Shown in pieces: positions 39,714 through 47,875 of a DNA stretch of 51,939 bases. The notes beneath the pieces are model-generated. The model did not search any database, was not told the origin of the DNA, and saw nothing but the letters and a program-made list of their open reading frames with translations. Each line of letters starts with the position of its first letter. Position 1 is the first letter of the stretch. This DNA comes from CAG-791 sp963591995. GTDB lineage: Bacteria; Bacillota; Clostridia; Lachnospirales; Lachnospiraceae. The translations under genes were made by a program, and so were the position numbers. The stretch is from the NCBI GenBank assembly GCA_963591995.1, contig CAVAUJ010000009.1, positions 1-51,939 of the forward strand, read 5' to 3'.

Positions 39714-40238
39714 CTACTTGGCAAGGGAGGTGCCCGGATTCACCGCGATGTGGCGGCTGTGATAAGAGGCGGCCGACACCTCGCGGATGGCCGCATACTT
39801 GTCCGCCAGTGTCACGACATAGCCTTCCAGCGAATGCGGTCGTCCGGGTCTTGCCGGCCACATATGGGTTTCAATGATTTTGAGTGTTTTATCGTCGTAA
39901 TCCCCAAGGATCCTCTTGGCCACTTCCACCGAATCCACCGGATGCTGCCGGCAGCATTGATAATTGCTGTGATATTTCTCCTGCCGCCCGAGGATGCCAA
40001 GATCATGGCAGAGGGCGGCCTGTACCACCGCCTGCAGGTCAACCGCACAATGCAATTTTGCCAGCACGAGGCACAGAAGGATGCTGATCACCGCCACATT
40101 GATGGAATGCTCGGCCACCGTTGTCCGCATATGATGGATCTGGCAGAACGCACTCTGAAACTCCTCGGAATCCATGATCTCTCTCCCGTAGGTGAAGAGA
40201 ATGGTTTCCACGTTGCGAAGCGACAGACTCGTACTCAT
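39714..40238 (-). CDS. HD-domain phosphohydrolase
   Basis: A 174-aa HD-superfamily protein. The metal ligands are visible: H44 (AEHSINVA), H78-D79 (CHDLG) and D146 (LADKYAAI). HD proteins of this size hydrolyse phosphoester or nucleotide substrates; the particular substrate is not evident. It also has HPVDSVEVAKRILGDYDDKT, typical of the family's helical part. The ATG at 40238 follows GGAAGAAG. It lies 18 bases downstream of the Nudix gene in the same direction, so the two may act on related nucleotides. Confidence 0.88.
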   Translation of the reverse strand: MSTSLSLRNVETILFTYGREIMDSEEFQSAFCQIHHMRTTVAEHSINVAVISILLCLVLAKLHCAVDLQAVVQAALCHDLGILGRQEKYHSNYQCCRQHPVDSVEVAKRILGDYDDKTLKIIETHMWPARPGRPHSLEGYVVTLADKYAAIREVSAASYHSRHIAVNPGTSLAK

Positions 40239-40256
40239 TCCGGCTTCTTCCTTTCC

Positions 40257-40805
40257 TCAGATCTCACCGCGACGCTTCAATTCCTGCAGCAGCAGTGCCA
40301 TGTACATGGTCTTCGCATCCCGCAGCTCTCCGTCCACGGCCTTCTGCACCAGCTCATCCAGTGAATAGGTGCGCACGTCCAGATCCTCGTCGCTGTCCAG
40401 ATGCTGCCCCTTGAAGGCGCCCTTTCGCGCGTAATACAGCTCAATGACCTCCGTATCGTACGCCGGCGTCGGCATCATGGAGCCCAGAATCCGCCAGTCG
40501 GTTCCCTCATAGCCGGTCTCCTCGACAATCTCGCGTTTGGCCGTTTCCATGGGATCCTCTCCCGGCTCCTTCTTGCCGGCGGGGAACTCGAGCGTGACCT
40601 GCTCCTGCGCATAGCGCCACTGTGTCACCATATAGAATTCGCCCTTCTCGTCCTCCAGGGCGATGGCAACACCGCCGGGATGCTCCACCACCTCGCGATC
40701 CACGAGCTGTCCGTCCGGCAGCTGTGCCCGGTCTTTGCGCATGCGAAGGATGCAGCCGTTGTAGATTTCCTCTTCGCTCAGTTTGGTCTGCTTCAGATCA
40801 CGCAT
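40257..40805 (-). CDS. Nudix hydrolase (ADP-ribose pyrophosphatase-like)
   Basis: A 182-aa Nudix protein. The Nudix box is complete: GKKEPGEDPMETAKREIVEETG fits GX5EX7REUXEEXGU. The surrounding EFPAGKKEPGE and the 'VVEHPGGVAIALE' segment are typical of ADP-ribose pyrophosphatases, which cleave ADP-ribose to AMP and ribose-5-phosphate. The ATG at 40805 is taken as the start; a TTG at 40814 would sit only 3 bases from AGGAG. It is followed at 18 bases by the HD gene. The 128 bases upstream up to the ACT gene show no gene. Confidence 0.92.
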   Translation of the reverse strand: MRDLKQTKLSEEEIYNGCILRMRKDRAQLPDGQLVDREVVEHPGGVAIALEDEKGEFYMVTQWRYAQEQVTLEFPAGKKEPGEDPMETAKREIVEETGYEGTDWRILGSMMPTPAYDTEVIELYYARKGAFKGQHLDSDEDLDVRTYSLDELVQKAVDGELRDAKTMYMALLLQELKRRGEI

Positions 40806-40933
40806 ATCGTTCAAACGCTCCTTTCTGCAGGGGGGAGAACCGCGCGGCCCCTTCCCGCTGCCATCTTCCGTGCCGCAATTTTCTGCGATCGCCGGCCTCT
40901 TCCGCGTTGCAGGCTTCTGCGATCGCCGCCGTC

Positions 40934-41338
40934 CTATACCATTCGGTATCCCCGCCAGGTCAGGGCCTCTTCCACTCCCTCCAGATCCCTGGAATGGAAC
41001 ACCGCGATGGGGTCTCCCTGCTCCCGGTCATGGGACATGTAAATGTAATCGATGTTAATCCCGATCTCTGCGATGTCTCTTAACAGCTTGTTCAAGCCGC
41101 CCACCTCATCGGAAATGACTGCGGCATAAACCGCATCCGTATGGCAGAGATACCCCTCTCTCTCCAGAATCTTCTGCGCATTGCCTGCATCCTCCAGAAG
41201 AAACCGCACAATCCCGAACTCCGCACTGTCGTTGACGATCATGGCCTGCAGATTGATGTTGTTCTCCATCAGGATCCCGGTCATCCGGCTCAAGGCACCT
41301 TTTTCATTCTCCGAAAAAATAGATATCTGTTCCAGCAT
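40934..41338 (-). CDS. Tandem ACT-domain protein
   Basis: A 134-aa protein made of two ACT modules (MLEQISIFSENEKGALSRMT to about 65, and TDAVYAAVISDEVGGLNKLL to the end). ACT domains bind amino acids or related ligands and usually regulate another protein. Stand-alone tandem ACT proteins in Clostridia are often next to phenylacetate-CoA ligase or aspartokinase genes; no such gene is near, so the target is unknown. The ATG at 41338 follows GGAG. The upstream frame to 41422 has no ribosome binding site. Confidence 0.88.
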   Translation of the reverse strand: MLEQISIFSENEKGALSRMTGILMENNINLQAMIVNDSAEFGIVRFLLEDAGNAQKILEREGYLCHTDAVYAAVISDEVGGLNKLLRDIAEIGINIDYIYMSHDREQGDPIAVFHSRDLEGVEEALTWRGYRMV

Positions 41339-41461
41339 GTAAATTCTCCGTCCTGTTCCTACGCTGCGCTTTTTCAACGTTTCTATTGTAGGCGGACGAC
41401 TCCGAATGGTCAAATACGGCACTGCTTGTTTTTTTTCTTCAAAAATGTTACTCTGTTAATC

Positions 41462-41528
41462 GGTGCTAACACCTGTTTATAGTTCTGACCTGTTGTTCAG
41501 ACCACGTCAATTTTATCCGTTTAGCACC
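41462..41528. other. Noncoding region upstream of the DtxR-type gene
   Basis: The 391-base gap 41339-41729 has no gene I can support. It is AT-richer than its surroundings and contains an inverted pair GGTGCTAA (41462) / TTAGCACC (41521) 51 bases apart, which may flank a regulatory region for the divergent ACT and DtxR-type genes. No riboswitch pattern is recognised. Confidence 0.35.
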
Positions 41529-41729
41529 CGGTAATTTACATCGCATTGGTTACATTGCATCGGGGAATTCGCCTCCGCGACATTCTCCCTGCGTGCCGCG
41601 GACCGGTACATCGACTCCGGCAGGAATGCCACATGCGCAAAGAGCTGCGCTGCAGCGGTTTTGCGAAGGGCGCTCTGCATTGTCGCCGATTCCGGATTAC
41701 GTGCCTGCGGCAGGAAAGAAAAGGAAGTT

Positions 41730-42098
41730 ATGACCATCGGAAGATCCGCAGAAGATTATCTGGAAGCCATCCTGATGATCCATGAGAGACAGGGATACGT
41801 CCGCTCCACGGATGTGGCAGAGCAGCTGGGAATTTCCAAGCCCAGTGTCTCCAACGCCACCAAGCGTCTGCGCGAGAATGAATATCTGACCACCGATGCC
41901 GCCGGCATGCTGGTCCTCACCGAATCCGGCATGAAGATTGCCAGCAGCATTTACACCCGCCACAAGGCTCTCACCGATTTCTTTATCCACATCGGGGTAG
42001 CACCGGAGCAGGCCCGTGAGGATGCCTGCAAGATCGAGCACGACATCAGTCAGGAAACCTTCGAGGCCCTCTGCCGCTATGCCGGAGAACAGGTATAG
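41730..42098 (+). CDS. DtxR/MntR-family metal-dependent repressor
   Basis: A 122-aa protein with the N-terminal winged helix of the family (SAEDYLEAILMIHERQGYVR; helix-turn-helix VRSTDVAEQLGISKPSVSNA) and the dimerisation/metal region (RHKALTDFFIHIGVAPEQAR, with DACKIEHDIS). It represses transport or storage genes when manganese or iron is bound. It lacks an SH3-like third domain, as MntR does. The ATG at 41730 follows AAAGGAAG. No metal transporter gene is adjacent, so its targets lie elsewhere. It converges with the AraC-type gene, with 43 bases between the two stops. Confidence 0.92.
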   Translation: MTIGRSAEDYLEAILMIHERQGYVRSTDVAEQLGISKPSVSNATKRLRENEYLTTDAAGMLVLTESGMKIASSIYTRHKALTDFFIHIGVAPEQAREDACKIEHDISQETFEALCRYAGEQV

Positions 42099-42141
42099 CT
42101 CCTTCGGCCGGCCACATTGAGGTTGTTCCATCGCTGCGTTT

Positions 42142-43143
42142 TTATGTCTGTTCCTGCAGATCGGCTGCGCGCATTTTCGTCCGGTATTCCCTGGGCGACA
42201 TATGCATCCGATCCTTGAACACCCGGTTGAAGGTCCTCTGCGATTCGAAGCCGGAATCAATGCTCACTTCTGTCACGGACTTGTCGCTGTAGTGCAGCAT
42301 GCTGCATGCGCTGTCCAGCCGCATGTCATTCAGATAACCGTTGAAATTCGTTGAGAATACCGATGAAAACACGCGAGAGACCGTGTAGGGGCTCACATAG
42401 AGATGCTCCGCCATGTCCGTCAGTGTCATCGGCTCCCGATAATGTGCCGCCGTGTAGGCCACAATCTGATGCACCAGATCTGCCTGGCTCTCGTCCGGCC
42501 GCTCCACCAGGTGGAGCTTCGGCAGGCTTCTGGAGAGGATCAGCATCACATAGGACTGCTTTGCAATCCGTTCCATTTCCAGCGCCGCCTTTTCCAGCGC
42601 CTTCTGGCTAAGATCCGGTGCCTTCGGCTGTTCCTTGAGCCGAACGCCCTTTTCATCCCGTCCATATTCGCGGTACAGCCGCCGAAGGCAGTAAATCACA
42701 TCCGGATCCACCTGCGCGGCAGGAATCACCGGGTTCTCCGGCTGCGTGTCCGACAGCTTCTGCGCCAGAATCCCCGTCAGCGACAGGTTCACCAGAAGAT
42801 GCATTTTGGCACTGATGTCGGGATCGCCAAAGCACTGTGCATGGTGTATCTTTCCGGGAAAAATAAGTGCAAGATCTCCCTTCTCCATGTGATACAGCTC
42901 TTCGTCGATGCCGATCTCCAGTGTCCCCTGCAGCACATAGACCACCTCCAGCAGGTCGTGGATGTGCGGCCGGAAGTGTCTTGCCGGCTGATAATATATT
43001 TCCAGATTGTTGGGAATGGATTCGTACTGTGCTCTCACATACACCTCTGCTCTTTGCGGCTCTTCTATGCTGCCGGGAAGCGCCTCGCCCCCGTGTCCGG
43101 CCGTCCCGGCCGGCAGCTCTTCCGGATTTTGGCTAATTTCCAA
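42142..43143 (-). CDS. AraC-family regulator with cupin sensor domain
   Basis: Up to 333 aa. The N-terminal half is a cupin (RHFRPHIHDLLEVVYVLQGT, LALIFPGKIHHAQC) that would bind a small, often sugar-like ligand; the C-terminal half is a double helix-turn-helix (MTLTDMAEHLYVSPYTVSRV; TEVSIDSGFESQRTFNRVFK, then RMHMSPREY). The longest frame starts at a TTG at 43143 but lies only about 9 bases past the predicted transcription start and has no ribosome binding site. A GTG at 43038, preceded by AGAGG at 5 bases, is the better start and would give 298 aa. No target genes are adjacent. Confidence 0.88.
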   Translation of the reverse strand: MEISQNPEELPAGTAGHGGEALPGSIEEPQRAEVYVRAQYESIPNNLEIYYQPARHFRPHIHDLLEVVYVLQGTLEIGIDEELYHMEKGDLALIFPGKIHHAQCFGDPDISAKMHLLVNLSLTGILAQKLSDTQPENPVIPAAQVDPDVIYCLRRLYREYGRDEKGVRLKEQPKAPDLSQKALEKAALEMERIAKQSYVMLILSRSLPKLHLVERPDESQADLVHQIVAYTAAHYREPMTLTDMAEHLYVSPYTVSRVFSSVFSTNFNGYLNDMRLDSACSMLHYSDKSVTEVSIDSGFESQRTFNRVFKDRMHMSPREYRTKMRAADLQEQT

Positions 43144-43158
43144 TAAATTATGGCACGT

Positions 43159-43187
43159 ATTATAGCAAACCGCCTGCTATCATACAA
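43159..43187 (-). promoter_or_regulatory. Strong sigma-A-type promoter for the AraC-type gene
   Basis: TTGTAT (4 of 6), exactly 17 bases, TATAAT (6 of 6) on the minus strand. It is the clearest promoter in the window. Confidence 0.75.
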
Positions 43188-43338
43188 ACATCACAAGGAA
43201 CGAGGAACCAAGAGTTCCGAAGACATCCGGGTGATTGAAAACGCCAATGCTGAACGGTGTCGGCACCCCCCTCCGCCGCCCGTTCTGATACGACAACTCC
43301 ACAATTCAAGTAATTATGGAGTTCCTTTTCCCCTTGCA

Positions 43339-43378
43339 GAAAGAAGCATCGCGACTCCCCCGTCGCGATGCTTCTTTC
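43339..43378 (-). terminator. Terminator after the TauE-type permease gene
   Basis: GAAAGAAGCATCGCGAC and its perfect complement (17-bp arms) enclose a 6-base loop; on the minus strand CTTCTTTC follows within the stem end. It stands 19 bases after the permease stop. The rest of the 43188-43338 stretch has a small stem AACTCCA/TGGAGTT at about 43299-43327 and no gene. Confidence 0.7.
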
Positions 43379-43396
43379 ATTTATGTCTCCGCTGTT

Positions 43397-44185
43397 TCAG
43401 CTAAGCCCCAGACACCGGAAAACGATCATCGCCGCTCCCATGGCCGTCAGCAGGATTCCCACCACGGCCTTTGCCGCCAGAGGGCTCATACGGTTGGCTA
43501 CGCGGGCCGATATTCCTGCCGCTGCCAGCGTCGTCAGTGCACACAGCGCAAGGATCCTCCCATCCGGCAGTCCCTTCAGATAAAAATGCAGCCCGGAGCC
43601 GAACAGCGCCGTGAAGGTCATGATCACCACGCTGGTACCGACCGCCGTCTTCAAATCGTCTCCCATCACAATCGTCAGAACGAGGAGCATCATCATTCCG
43701 CCGCCTGTTCCCATAAAGCCGCAGACAAAGCCGATCCACAATCCGCACACAATACGCTCCGCCCGGCGCCATTTCGGTGTCTCCGGCAGCGGCAGGGACG
43801 CGCTCTTCTCCTGACGTCGAACGGCCTGGAGCAGCTGCTGGCAGCCGAGAAACAACGATCCTGCAATGGAAAGGAGTCCCAAGGTGCCGTTGGGAATGTA
43901 TTGCGCCGCCAGGCTCCCCGCCGCCGTTCCCGCCAGCACGAGAGCAAGCAGGCTCCCGACGTTCTCGCGGTCGATGTTCCCCGCCCTGTGATACGTCCAG
44001 GCCGACACCGCAGAGGCCAGCACATCCGAGGCCAGCCCGATGGCCGTCGCCTGATAGGCGGGAATTCCCACCAGCCCGATGAGGAGCGGTCCGATGAAGG
44101 CCGCGGCGGAAAGCCCTGCAAACCCTGTCCCGACTCCCGCTCCGATTCCGGCGATCAGACACACAACAACTGTCAGAAAAGACAT
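43397..44185 (-). CDS. TauE/SafE-family permease
   Basis: A 262-aa membrane protein with about eight helices in two halves, each beginning with the family's glycine-rich motif (GIGAGVGTGFAGLSAAAFIG and VCGFMGTGGGMMMLLVLTIV). Family members move sulfite, sulfonates, sulfoacetate or other small organic anions; the substrate here cannot be deduced. The ATG at 44185 follows GAGGGAACGG. It is divergent from the inositol-monophosphatase-type gene with a 276-base gap. No sulfur-metabolism genes are adjacent. Confidence 0.88.
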   Translation of the reverse strand: MSFLTVVVCLIAGIGAGVGTGFAGLSAAAFIGPLLIGLVGIPAYQATAIGLASDVLASAVSAWTYHRAGNIDRENVGSLLALVLAGTAAGSLAAQYIPNGTLGLLSIAGSLFLGCQQLLQAVRRQEKSASLPLPETPKWRRAERIVCGLWIGFVCGFMGTGGGMMMLLVLTIVMGDDLKTAVGTSVVIMTFTALFGSGLHFYLKGLPDGRILALCALTTLAAAGISARVANRMSPLAAKAVVGILLTAMGAAMIVFRCLGLS

Positions 44186-44299
44186 ATTCCGTTCCCTCTT
44201 GTCGAAGTCCGCGGCGCCTGCGTTTTGGACACGCACCCTCAGAAAAATCCGCGGCTGATTTTCATGCATGCTGCTTATGATAGCACAGGCGCACAAGGC

Positions 44300-44329
44300 T
44301 TTACGAGAAAAGTACGGCAGTTCTATAAT
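44300..44329 (+). promoter_or_regulatory. Candidate promoter for the inositol-phosphatase-type gene
   Basis: TTTACG (4 of 6), 18 bases, TATAAT (6 of 6) on the plus strand. The leader would be about 125 bases. Nothing else is recognised in the gap 44186-44461. Confidence 0.5.
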
Positions 44330-44461
44330 AATGCCGGTACATCGATTCGCTGCCGGCCGACGAGCCGGTTCCGTAGCGACGCAGGCATGGCAGGCGGCGA
44401 ATGGGCGATGAGAAAATCCGGATTGCAACGCAGACACCGCATGGATCATGGAGGAATTTCA

Positions 44462-45280
44462 ATGCAGCAGATCAGGACTTCCGCAGGAGAAATCGATGAG
44501 GCGGCACTTCGAGACGCCATTGCCGCACTGGCCAGAGAGGCCGGGCAGATCATATTGGAGGGCGCCGGACACGCCAGGAGTCGCCGCACCAAGGAGGGAC
44601 ACGCCAATTTCGTCACGGAATACGACGCGCGCGTCCAGCGGTTCCTCATGGAACGGCTGCAGGAGCTCCTGCCCGAAGCACATTTCGTCGGCGAGGAGGA
44701 CGGTGCCGCCGTCTTTCTTCCGGAATATGCGTCCGGCTATACCTTTGTCATCGATCCCATTGACGGAACCTCCAATTTTATGAAGGGCTATCCGCCGAGC
44801 GTCACCAGCATCGGTCTGCTCCGGGACGGCAGTCCCTGGATGGGCATCATTTACAATCCTTTTTCCGACCAGCTCTTCACCGGCATCATCGGGGTCGGCG
44901 CATGGGAAAACGGAGAACCGATTCATACCGGCGAAGACTCCATGGCGGACAGTCTGATTCTCATGGGAACCACCCCCTACTACGAAGAGCTCGCCAGAAA
45001 ATCCTTTGATCTGGCCTATGCGTACCTTGCCCGCTGTATCGACATCCGGCGCAGCGGCAGCGCCGCCTGGGATATGTGCATGGTCGCCTCCGGGCGCATC
45101 GGCATGTATTTCGAGCTGCGCATTCATCTGTGGGATTATGCCGCGGCCGCCTGCATTCTCGAGGCCGCCGGCGGAAAGGTGACGGATGCAGAGGGGAAGC
45201 CCTTGTCCTACCGGGACAAGACTTCTGTTGTAGCGGCCTCCGCAGGGATTGCCCGGGAAGACTACCTCCCGAAGCTCTGA
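44462..45280 (+). CDS. Inositol-monophosphatase-family enzyme
   Basis: A 272-aa Mg-dependent phosphatase. Motifs are complete: GEEDG (first metal Glu), DPIDGTSNF (metal Asp pair and Thr) and LWDYAAAACILEAAGG. Family members dephosphorylate inositol phosphate, 3'-phosphoadenosine phosphate, fructose bisphosphate or related sugars; the exact substrate is open, though the length and single domain suit inositol-1-phosphatase or SuhB-type. The ATG at 44462 follows GGAGGAATTTCA. The frame is open for over 1 kb upstream but without a supported start. It is followed by a shared terminator with the convergent glycosyltransferase gene. Confidence 0.92.
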   Translation: MQQIRTSAGEIDEAALRDAIAALAREAGQIILEGAGHARSRRTKEGHANFVTEYDARVQRFLMERLQELLPEAHFVGEEDGAAVFLPEYASGYTFVIDPIDGTSNFMKGYPPSVTSIGLLRDGSPWMGIIYNPFSDQLFTGIIGVGAWENGEPIHTGEDSMADSLILMGTTPYYEELARKSFDLAYAYLARCIDIRRSGSAAWDMCMVASGRIGMYFELRIHLWDYAAAACILEAAGGKVTDAEGKPLSYRDKTSVVAASAGIAREDYLPKL

Positions 45281-45350
45281 GAAGCCGGGAGCTCCTTCTG
45301 CCATTCCCCCGGAAATCCGTCGTTTCCTTACGAACAGCAAAAGAACATGC

Positions 45351-45390
45351 AGCCAAAGGGCCACCGTCTCAAGACGGTGGCTCTTTGGCT
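45351..45390. terminator. Bidirectional terminator between convergent genes
   Basis: AGCCAAAG, GCCACCGTCT and their complements form a nearly perfect 40-base hairpin between the inositol-phosphatase-type gene (plus) and the glycosyltransferase gene (minus). On the minus strand it is followed by GCATGTTCTTTTGC. Confidence 0.75.
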
Positions 45391-45403
45391 GTGGTCCGTT
45401 TCT

Positions 45404-46348
45404 TCATTCTTCCCGGTCTGCATCCAGCATGGCAAGATATACCTCGCAGGCATCTGCCGTCCTTCGCAGCTTCTGCGCAACATACGCCCTTCGTTCCCGA
45501 AATCTCCCCCGCGTCGCCGCACCGGACCGGTGCAGCACCGCCAGCTCCGGCCGATACCGCATCCGATAGCCTGCGCGTTCGCAGCGTCTGGCCAGAATAT
45601 ATTCCTCGTAATAGAACTGCGTCTCCGGTGTGAACAGCTCCGTTTCCCTTCCGAGAAATCCGGGGCCGAAGATGAGACAGGCACCGCACAGGACAACCGG
45701 CCTCTCCTCTGTCTTGCGGGACATCCCTGCCGCCTTTGCAGGATTCTCCGGCTCACCGCCGCCCTCTTCCGCGCGCCGCAGATACCGGTCAACAACAGGA
45801 TACAGCAGCGGCAGCAGCCTTCCGGCCCATCGGTTCCGCCGGATGGTGCGCTTTGCCTCCGCCCGCGTTCTGCAGGCGGTGTCCAGCGGATTCTGACGGC
45901 GCTTCGTTTCCGCGTCCAGAATGTCCGGTCCCAGAACATCCGGTGCCTCTTCCTCCTGCAGGATCCGCAGCAGCCGCCGGCAGAAATCCCGCTGCCGGAA
46001 GATGAGGTCATTGTTGCACGCAACCAAAACATCCGCCCGGCAGTGTCCGCGAATCCATGCGTAGCCGAGATTGTTGGCACGCGAAAATCCGCAGGCCTCC
46101 TTCAGCACGACCGTCTGCACTCCCGCAGCGCCTGCTGCGGCGTCTTCGGATCGCACCCCCGCCGCCTCTTCTCCCGACACTGCGTCCTTCTCCCCGGCCG
46201 CAGCGTCGAACCGCGATGCAGGATCGTTGTCCACCACCACAATCTCCGTCTCCGATCCTGCTTCTCTCTCCAGGGCCTCAATGGATTCCACACACCGCCG
46301 CGTCACGGCAGGGTCGCCGTAATGGAGAATCATGAACACAATTTTCAT
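45404..46348 (-). CDS. Family 2 glycosyltransferase
   Basis: A 314-aa GT-A-fold enzyme that transfers a sugar from a nucleotide sugar. It begins MKIVFMILHYGDPAVTRRCV, has IVVVDNDP, a CNNDLIF (DXD-like metal site) near residue 105 and the late ETQFYYEEYILARRCERAGY acceptor-side motif typical of rhamnosyl- or related surface-polysaccharide transferases. An insertion of about 30 residues rich in Ala, Glu and Gly lies between the first strand loop and VVLKEACGFSRANNLG. The ATG at 46348 follows CGGGGGCG. No other polysaccharide genes are adjacent, so it is an isolated transferase. A half dispersed repeat lies just upstream. Confidence 0.88.
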   Translation of the reverse strand: MKIVFMILHYGDPAVTRRCVESIEALEREAGSETEIVVVDNDPASRFDAAAGEKDAVSGEEAAGVRSEDAAAGAAGVQTVVLKEACGFSRANNLGYAWIRGHCRADVLVACNNDLIFRQRDFCRRLLRILQEEEAPDVLGPDILDAETKRRQNPLDTACRTRAEAKRTIRRNRWAGRLLPLLYPVVDRYLRRAEEGGGEPENPAKAAGMSRKTEERPVVLCGACLIFGPGFLGRETELFTPETQFYYEEYILARRCERAGYRMRYRPELAVLHRSGAATRGRFRERRAYVAQKLRRTADACEVYLAMLDADREE

Positions 46349-46423
46349 TCTGTGTCGCCCCCGGGGCTCTCCCTCACCTTTTCGCAAGGATCCTCTTCGG
46401 ACCCTCCTTCCTTCTCACTCAGA

Positions 46424-46447
46424 CCAGTACATCGTTTGCAAAATAAC
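46424..46447 (+). repeat. Dispersed intergenic repeat, half element (copy C)
   Basis: Twenty-four bases identical to 3602-3625 (core CATCGTTTGCAAAATA). It begins at the stop codon of the HAD gene, much as copy B begins at the stop of the SPFH gene. Confidence 0.7.
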
Positions 46448-47097
46448 TAGCTGCGTGCGGCGGATCCGTCCGCATTTGTTCTGCCGATCCAGGCCGGAAG
46501 CTCCTCCATGCTCTGCAGAACGGCGTCGGCAAGTCTTCTCATTTCATCATCTGCCGGAATCAGATCCGGGATCATCACCGTATACATTCCGGCATTGCGG
46601 CCTGCGCGCACGCCGTTGAAGCTATCCTCTGCCACCAGACAATTCTCCGGCCTCTCACCCAGCAGCCGTGCCCCCTCCAGAAAGATGTCCGGAAACGGCT
46701 TTCCGCGCTCCAGATTGCTCCCGCTGAGCACAAGGGCAAAATACGACTCCAGCCCGGTCATCCGAAGATACCTCTCGGCCGTTTCCTTCGGGCTCGACGT
46801 TGCAACCGCCGCCGGGATTCCCTTTTCCTGCAGCCACTGCAGACAGGATCTGACCCCCGGCTTCACGGAAATCCCCTCCTTTTGCAGGGCCTCCTCCACC
46901 GCCGCATCGCGGATTTTCCGCAGCTGCAGCGGATCAAACCCCCATGACACCAGCATCGCGTCATTGTTCGTGCGGCTGCGGCCGATGAGCTGACGGTATT
47001 GCTCCTGCGTAAGCCCCGCCCGGATCCATCCCTCGCCGTACAACCGCTCGCTGTCGAACAGGGTTCCGTCCATATCAAACAACACTGCCTGTATCAT
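46447..47097 (-). CDS. HAD-superfamily phosphatase (beta-phosphoglucomutase-like)
   Basis: A 216-aa HAD protein of subfamily IA. Motif I DMDGTLFDSE near residue 8 carries the nucleophile Asp and acid/base Asp; motif II AVATSSP; motif III GKPFPDIFLEGARLLG; motif IV CLVAEDSFNGVRAGRNAGM. The DXDGTLFDSE...cap layout and length fit beta-phosphoglucomutase, phosphoglycolate phosphatase or other sugar phosphatases. The start ATG at 47097 gives the usual family N-terminus. It sits between the glycosyltransferase and a membrane protein gene, all on the minus strand, but no function links them. Confidence 0.92.
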   Translation of the reverse strand: MIQAVLFDMDGTLFDSERLYGEGWIRAGLTQEQYRQLIGRSRTNNDAMLVSWGFDPLQLRKIRDAAVEEALQKEGISVKPGVRSCLQWLQEKGIPAAVATSSPKETAERYLRMTGLESYFALVLSGSNLERGKPFPDIFLEGARLLGERPENCLVAEDSFNGVRAGRNAGMYTVMIPDLIPADDEMRRLADAVLQSMEELPAWIGRTNADGSAARS

Positions 47098-47211
47098 TTT
47101 CTCTCACCTTTCCGTTCCCGCAGATCGTGCAGACCTGCAGGAAAATCCGCCGCATGCGGCATACCTTCCTCCCGCTGATATCCTGCTGCGGATATCCTGC
47201 CTGCCGATTTC

Positions 47212-47811
47212 CTATCTCCCGATCAGGCACAGGATCAGCATCGCCAGTGTAATCGCCGCGGAAACATAGATGAGGAGCGTTGCCGCAAAGACCAGCCAGG
47301 CCCGCCAGTTGTTCCCCCGCTGAAGATCCCGCTTCATCTTGATCATCCACTCATACTCCTCGGTCTGCGGGGGCGCCGGATTCAGAATATAGAAATGTAC
47401 GGTGCAGGCCACCACGAGCCCTCCCAGGAGAACAATGATGTCCGCAACGCCCAGGATCAGGAAAATATGCATGGAGATGTTGTTCGTACACATCGGCGCG
47501 ATCATTCCCAGCATCAGGCACACCACGAAGATCATCACCGGGATTACCATGGTCAGCCGATTGACGCTGCTGGAAACCTCGCGGCTGCGTTCCAGCTCGT
47601 AGCTGTACTGCAGCCGCAGCACCTCCGGCGAGGGCGGCAGTGCCGTCTGCCGGTTCCGGCTCTTCCCCTTCTCTCCTGCCGCCTGCTCCTTTCCGTTCTT
47701 TGGTTCTGTCCCCGGTTCCGTCCTCGCGGCAGCCACTGCCGCGTCCTCTTTTCCCGCTTCCTGAGCCGGCTCCAGCCGCCTTTTGGCTGCATCCAGATTG
47801 GTCACCGTCAT
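47212..47811 (-). CDS. Membrane protein with charged N-terminus, function unknown
   Basis: A 199-aa protein I cannot assign. The first 85 residues are Ala/Glu/Lys/Arg/Pro-rich and probably disordered, with a helix around VLRLQYSYELERSREVSSSV. Three membrane helices follow (VIPVMIFVVCLMLGMIAPMC; IFLILGVADIIVLLGGLVVA; LVFAATLLIYVSAAITLAML), with an exterior or cytoplasmic loop NPAPPQTEEYEWMIKMKRDL between the second and third. The ATG at 47811 follows AGGAAAGGG at long spacing. Its flanks (47098-47211 and 47812-47875) show a small CAGGGC/GCCCTG stem and nothing else. Confidence 0.7.
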   Translation of the reverse strand: MTVTNLDAAKRRLEPAQEAGKEDAAVAAARTEPGTEPKNGKEQAAGEKGKSRNRQTALPPSPEVLRLQYSYELERSREVSSSVNRLTMVIPVMIFVVCLMLGMIAPMCTNNISMHIFLILGVADIIVLLGGLVVACTVHFYILNPAPPQTEEYEWMIKMKRDLQRGNNWRAWLVFAATLLIYVSAAITLAMLILCLIGR

Positions 47812-47875
47812 ACGTCTTTTGTCCCTTTCCTGTTCTCATGTCGCAGGGCAGCGCTCCCACGCGCCGCCCTGCCTG

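Noticed and set aside
37229..39724. 831-codon open frame on the strand opposite metH
   Set aside because: It is a mirror of a strongly supported metH frame in GC-rich DNA; the predicted protein has no recognisable domain and its codon use is that of an antisense frame.
41613..44345. CCGGTACATCGA shared by 41613 and 44334 as further copies of the dispersed repeat
   Set aside because: Only 12 bases match and the diagnostic TTTGCAAAATA part is missing, so chance is a sufficient explanation.
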